This document shows positions 27,585-28,790 of a stretch of 28,790 bases of DNA, piece after piece. Below the pieces are notes generated by a model. The model saw nothing but the letters and a program-made list of their open reading frames with translations. It did not search any database and was not told the origin of the DNA. The DNA lies in contig JAWQRN010000516.1 of assembly GCA_033557685.1 (NCBI GenBank), forward strand, positions 1 to 28,790. Reading direction: 5' to 3'. Both the position numbers and the translations under genes were made by a program. The DNA comes from Sperchopsis tessellata (lineage: Eukaryota > Arthropoda > Insecta > Coleoptera > Hydrophilidae). Position 1 is the stretch's first letter, and each line of letters starts with the position of its first letter.

Positions 27585-27590
27585 ACAATC

Positions 27591-28790
27591 TCATAAACAC
27601 AAACTTATCAAAAGTTTTCAGAATCTGATTACTTCCTACTGTTCAGTAGCGTGACTTCCTACATCCATTATTTCAACATAAATGTAGAGATATTCAAATA
27701 TTTGTATGATATCTTGGGATTATTTAAAGGTAAAAATATTCAAATACAGTATTCATTGAGATTTCTTACTTTATGAAATAATTCTCTATTCAATGATTTC
27801 TACTGCGTAAGCTAAACTCATTTTGTATATACAGAATGTTGAAATGAAATTATCTCTCCCTCCGTGACCCAAATATGTTTACATATCATTACAAACGTAC
27901 CCTTATACAAAAAAATCTGTTCTTTAGTATTCCTTATCTAGTGCCACATGCTTGGCAAAATTATTCTCCAGAGCGAACTTTGGCAAATAGATAATTTTGT
28001 TCCGAACAAAAACTTGTTGAAACGTCTGATGAAGTTATTTATGGAGGAGGATGCTATATTTGTAATCATGAAAGATATTCCTGCGTTCCAGCTCTAATTC
28101 GTATTTATTTGCCCCATAAGGATATTTCTGTTTTCATTTTCTTGTCTTTTCGTAACGTAATTCTGCGGTAGTTTGAAAACAACTTTGCCACAAGTTAGCA
28201 TTGATTTCGCGTCGAGTAAAGTTGTAATCTCATGGGAGGAGATTGTGTTTAAAGATCCTATGGGTACTGGTCAGCAGCTCGTTTCCAGTTCTAAAGCTGT
28301 AACAGTAGTTATTGTTGGGTCCCAGTGGTGGATTCAATCCAAGGTCTGCAATCGAACGGAAATGTTGTTACCCTCGCCATGAATATGGAAATTTCTATTG
28401 GAAAGTTTCCACTGGGAATCTCTGGTATTGAAAATTATATTATACTGAAAGTGGAGGGACATTAAATAATTGGAAACTTAATTATACCCCTGGTGATTTA
28501 GTTATTTAATTTTGCTTTAAATTTGTGTGATTGTCTACTTGAAACAATTTAAATTAAACTGAATATTCATTATGAGATGAAGCATAGGTTATTTTGCTAT
28601 ACAATTTTACACATTTGCTTTACTAAGATCCTATGTTTGTTTTATACATTTACAGGAGCCCTTCTCAAAGTAGAGTAGTGATAAACTCTTGTGCATTTTC
28701 AAAGGTAAAATATTATTTTGAAAGTATACAAATATTGACGCGCTCACTAATTAACTATAGCCTTTGCTAAGTTATAAAATATAAAAATAA
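27591..28790. other. No recognised feature
   Basis: AT-rich. The frame 28173-28382 (+) is open for 69 codons (FASSKVVISWEEIVFKDPMG, then SKAVTVVIVGSQWW). It has slightly more coding-like composition than its surroundings but resembles no family I know and lacks clear splice sites. No N-terminal UNC-93 exon was found on the minus strand. Confidence 0.5.

Larger units (their letters stand above)
25474..27590 (+). mobile_element. LINE 3: R4/Dong-like non-LTR retrotransposon, decayed, with SINE insertion
   Basis: Fragments appear in the order of a single-ORF, R2/R4-type LINE: an N-terminal Lys-rich region (25474-25800), a linker with NHNNNAMWLNTERER (about 26142-26190), RT (about 26330-26870) and a post-RT region (about 27290-27570) containing GGRGFIDITNMHYRQIKNLR. 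The SINE at about 27010-27270 separates RT from the post-RT part. The plus strand is strikingly A-rich and G-poor over 25450-26560. No restriction-like endonuclease was found downstream. The R4/Dong placement rests on motif memory and should be treated as probable. Confidence 0.75.

Noticed and set aside
28173..28382. A candidate host exon
   Set aside because: 69 codons with no family match and no convincing acceptor and donor pair.
1..28790. CRISPR array or bacterial operon
   Set aside because: No regularly spaced identical repeats, ribosome-binding sites or dense operon structure. The only regular array is the diverged 34-bp minisatellite without unique spacers.

Overview
The window is AT-rich, intron-containing animal DNA, most likely from an insect or other arthropod. 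The evidence is one host gene with GT-AG introns, an arthropod-type mix of mobile elements (Ty3/Gypsy, BEL/Pao, Penelope-like, several LINE types, mariner, a tRNA-derived SINE), and the absence of any bacterial gene layout.

The only host gene I can support lies on the minus strand. It is an UNC-93 / UNC93A-like membrane protein of the MFS fold. Five exons (18398-18684, 18015-18321, 16758-16917, 5605-5872, 5221-5489) join in phase with splice sites at every junction and give about 429 residues up to a stop at 5223-5221. The N-terminal exon or exons lie upstream, beyond the right edge or unrecognised. Its intron 5873-16757 is about 10.9 kb and packed with transposon remains, and the intron upstream of 18684 holds more.

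Layout, left to right: 1-1974, the 3' part of a Ty3/Gypsy element (RNase H, integrase, polypurine tract, 3' LTR); about 2362-2480, a possible SINE; 2859-3410 (-), a BEL/Pao Gag relic; 4098-4226, a dispersed repeat; 5221-5872, the last two UNC-93 exons; 6255-7110 (-), a mariner-type transposase relic; 7260-10695 (+), a LINE with an L1-like ORF1 and an ORF2 that has lost most of its RT; 11030-15090 (-), a Penelope-like element split by a second LTR element at 11570-14181 and followed by an opposite-strand Penelope 3' end at 15143-15340; 16758-18684, three more UNC-93 exons with an (AT)25 run between two of them; 19045-19398, repeat-family copies with a 34-bp minisatellite; 21313-22104, a nearly uninterrupted copy of an arthropod transposon-associated protein; 22700-25205, a Jockey/I-like LINE; 25274-25385, another repeat copy; 25474-27590, an R4/Dong-like LINE interrupted by a SINE at about 27010-27270; the rest holds nothing I recognise.

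Almost every mobile-element reading frame is broken by stops, frameshifts or deletions, so the window is mostly a layered record of insertions inside and around one host gene. The most interesting non-protein signals are the Penelope-associated terminal repeats, which carry a hammerhead-ribozyme-like core with a base-pair change that looks compensatory, and a related-looking repeat family with an internal 34-bp tandem array.
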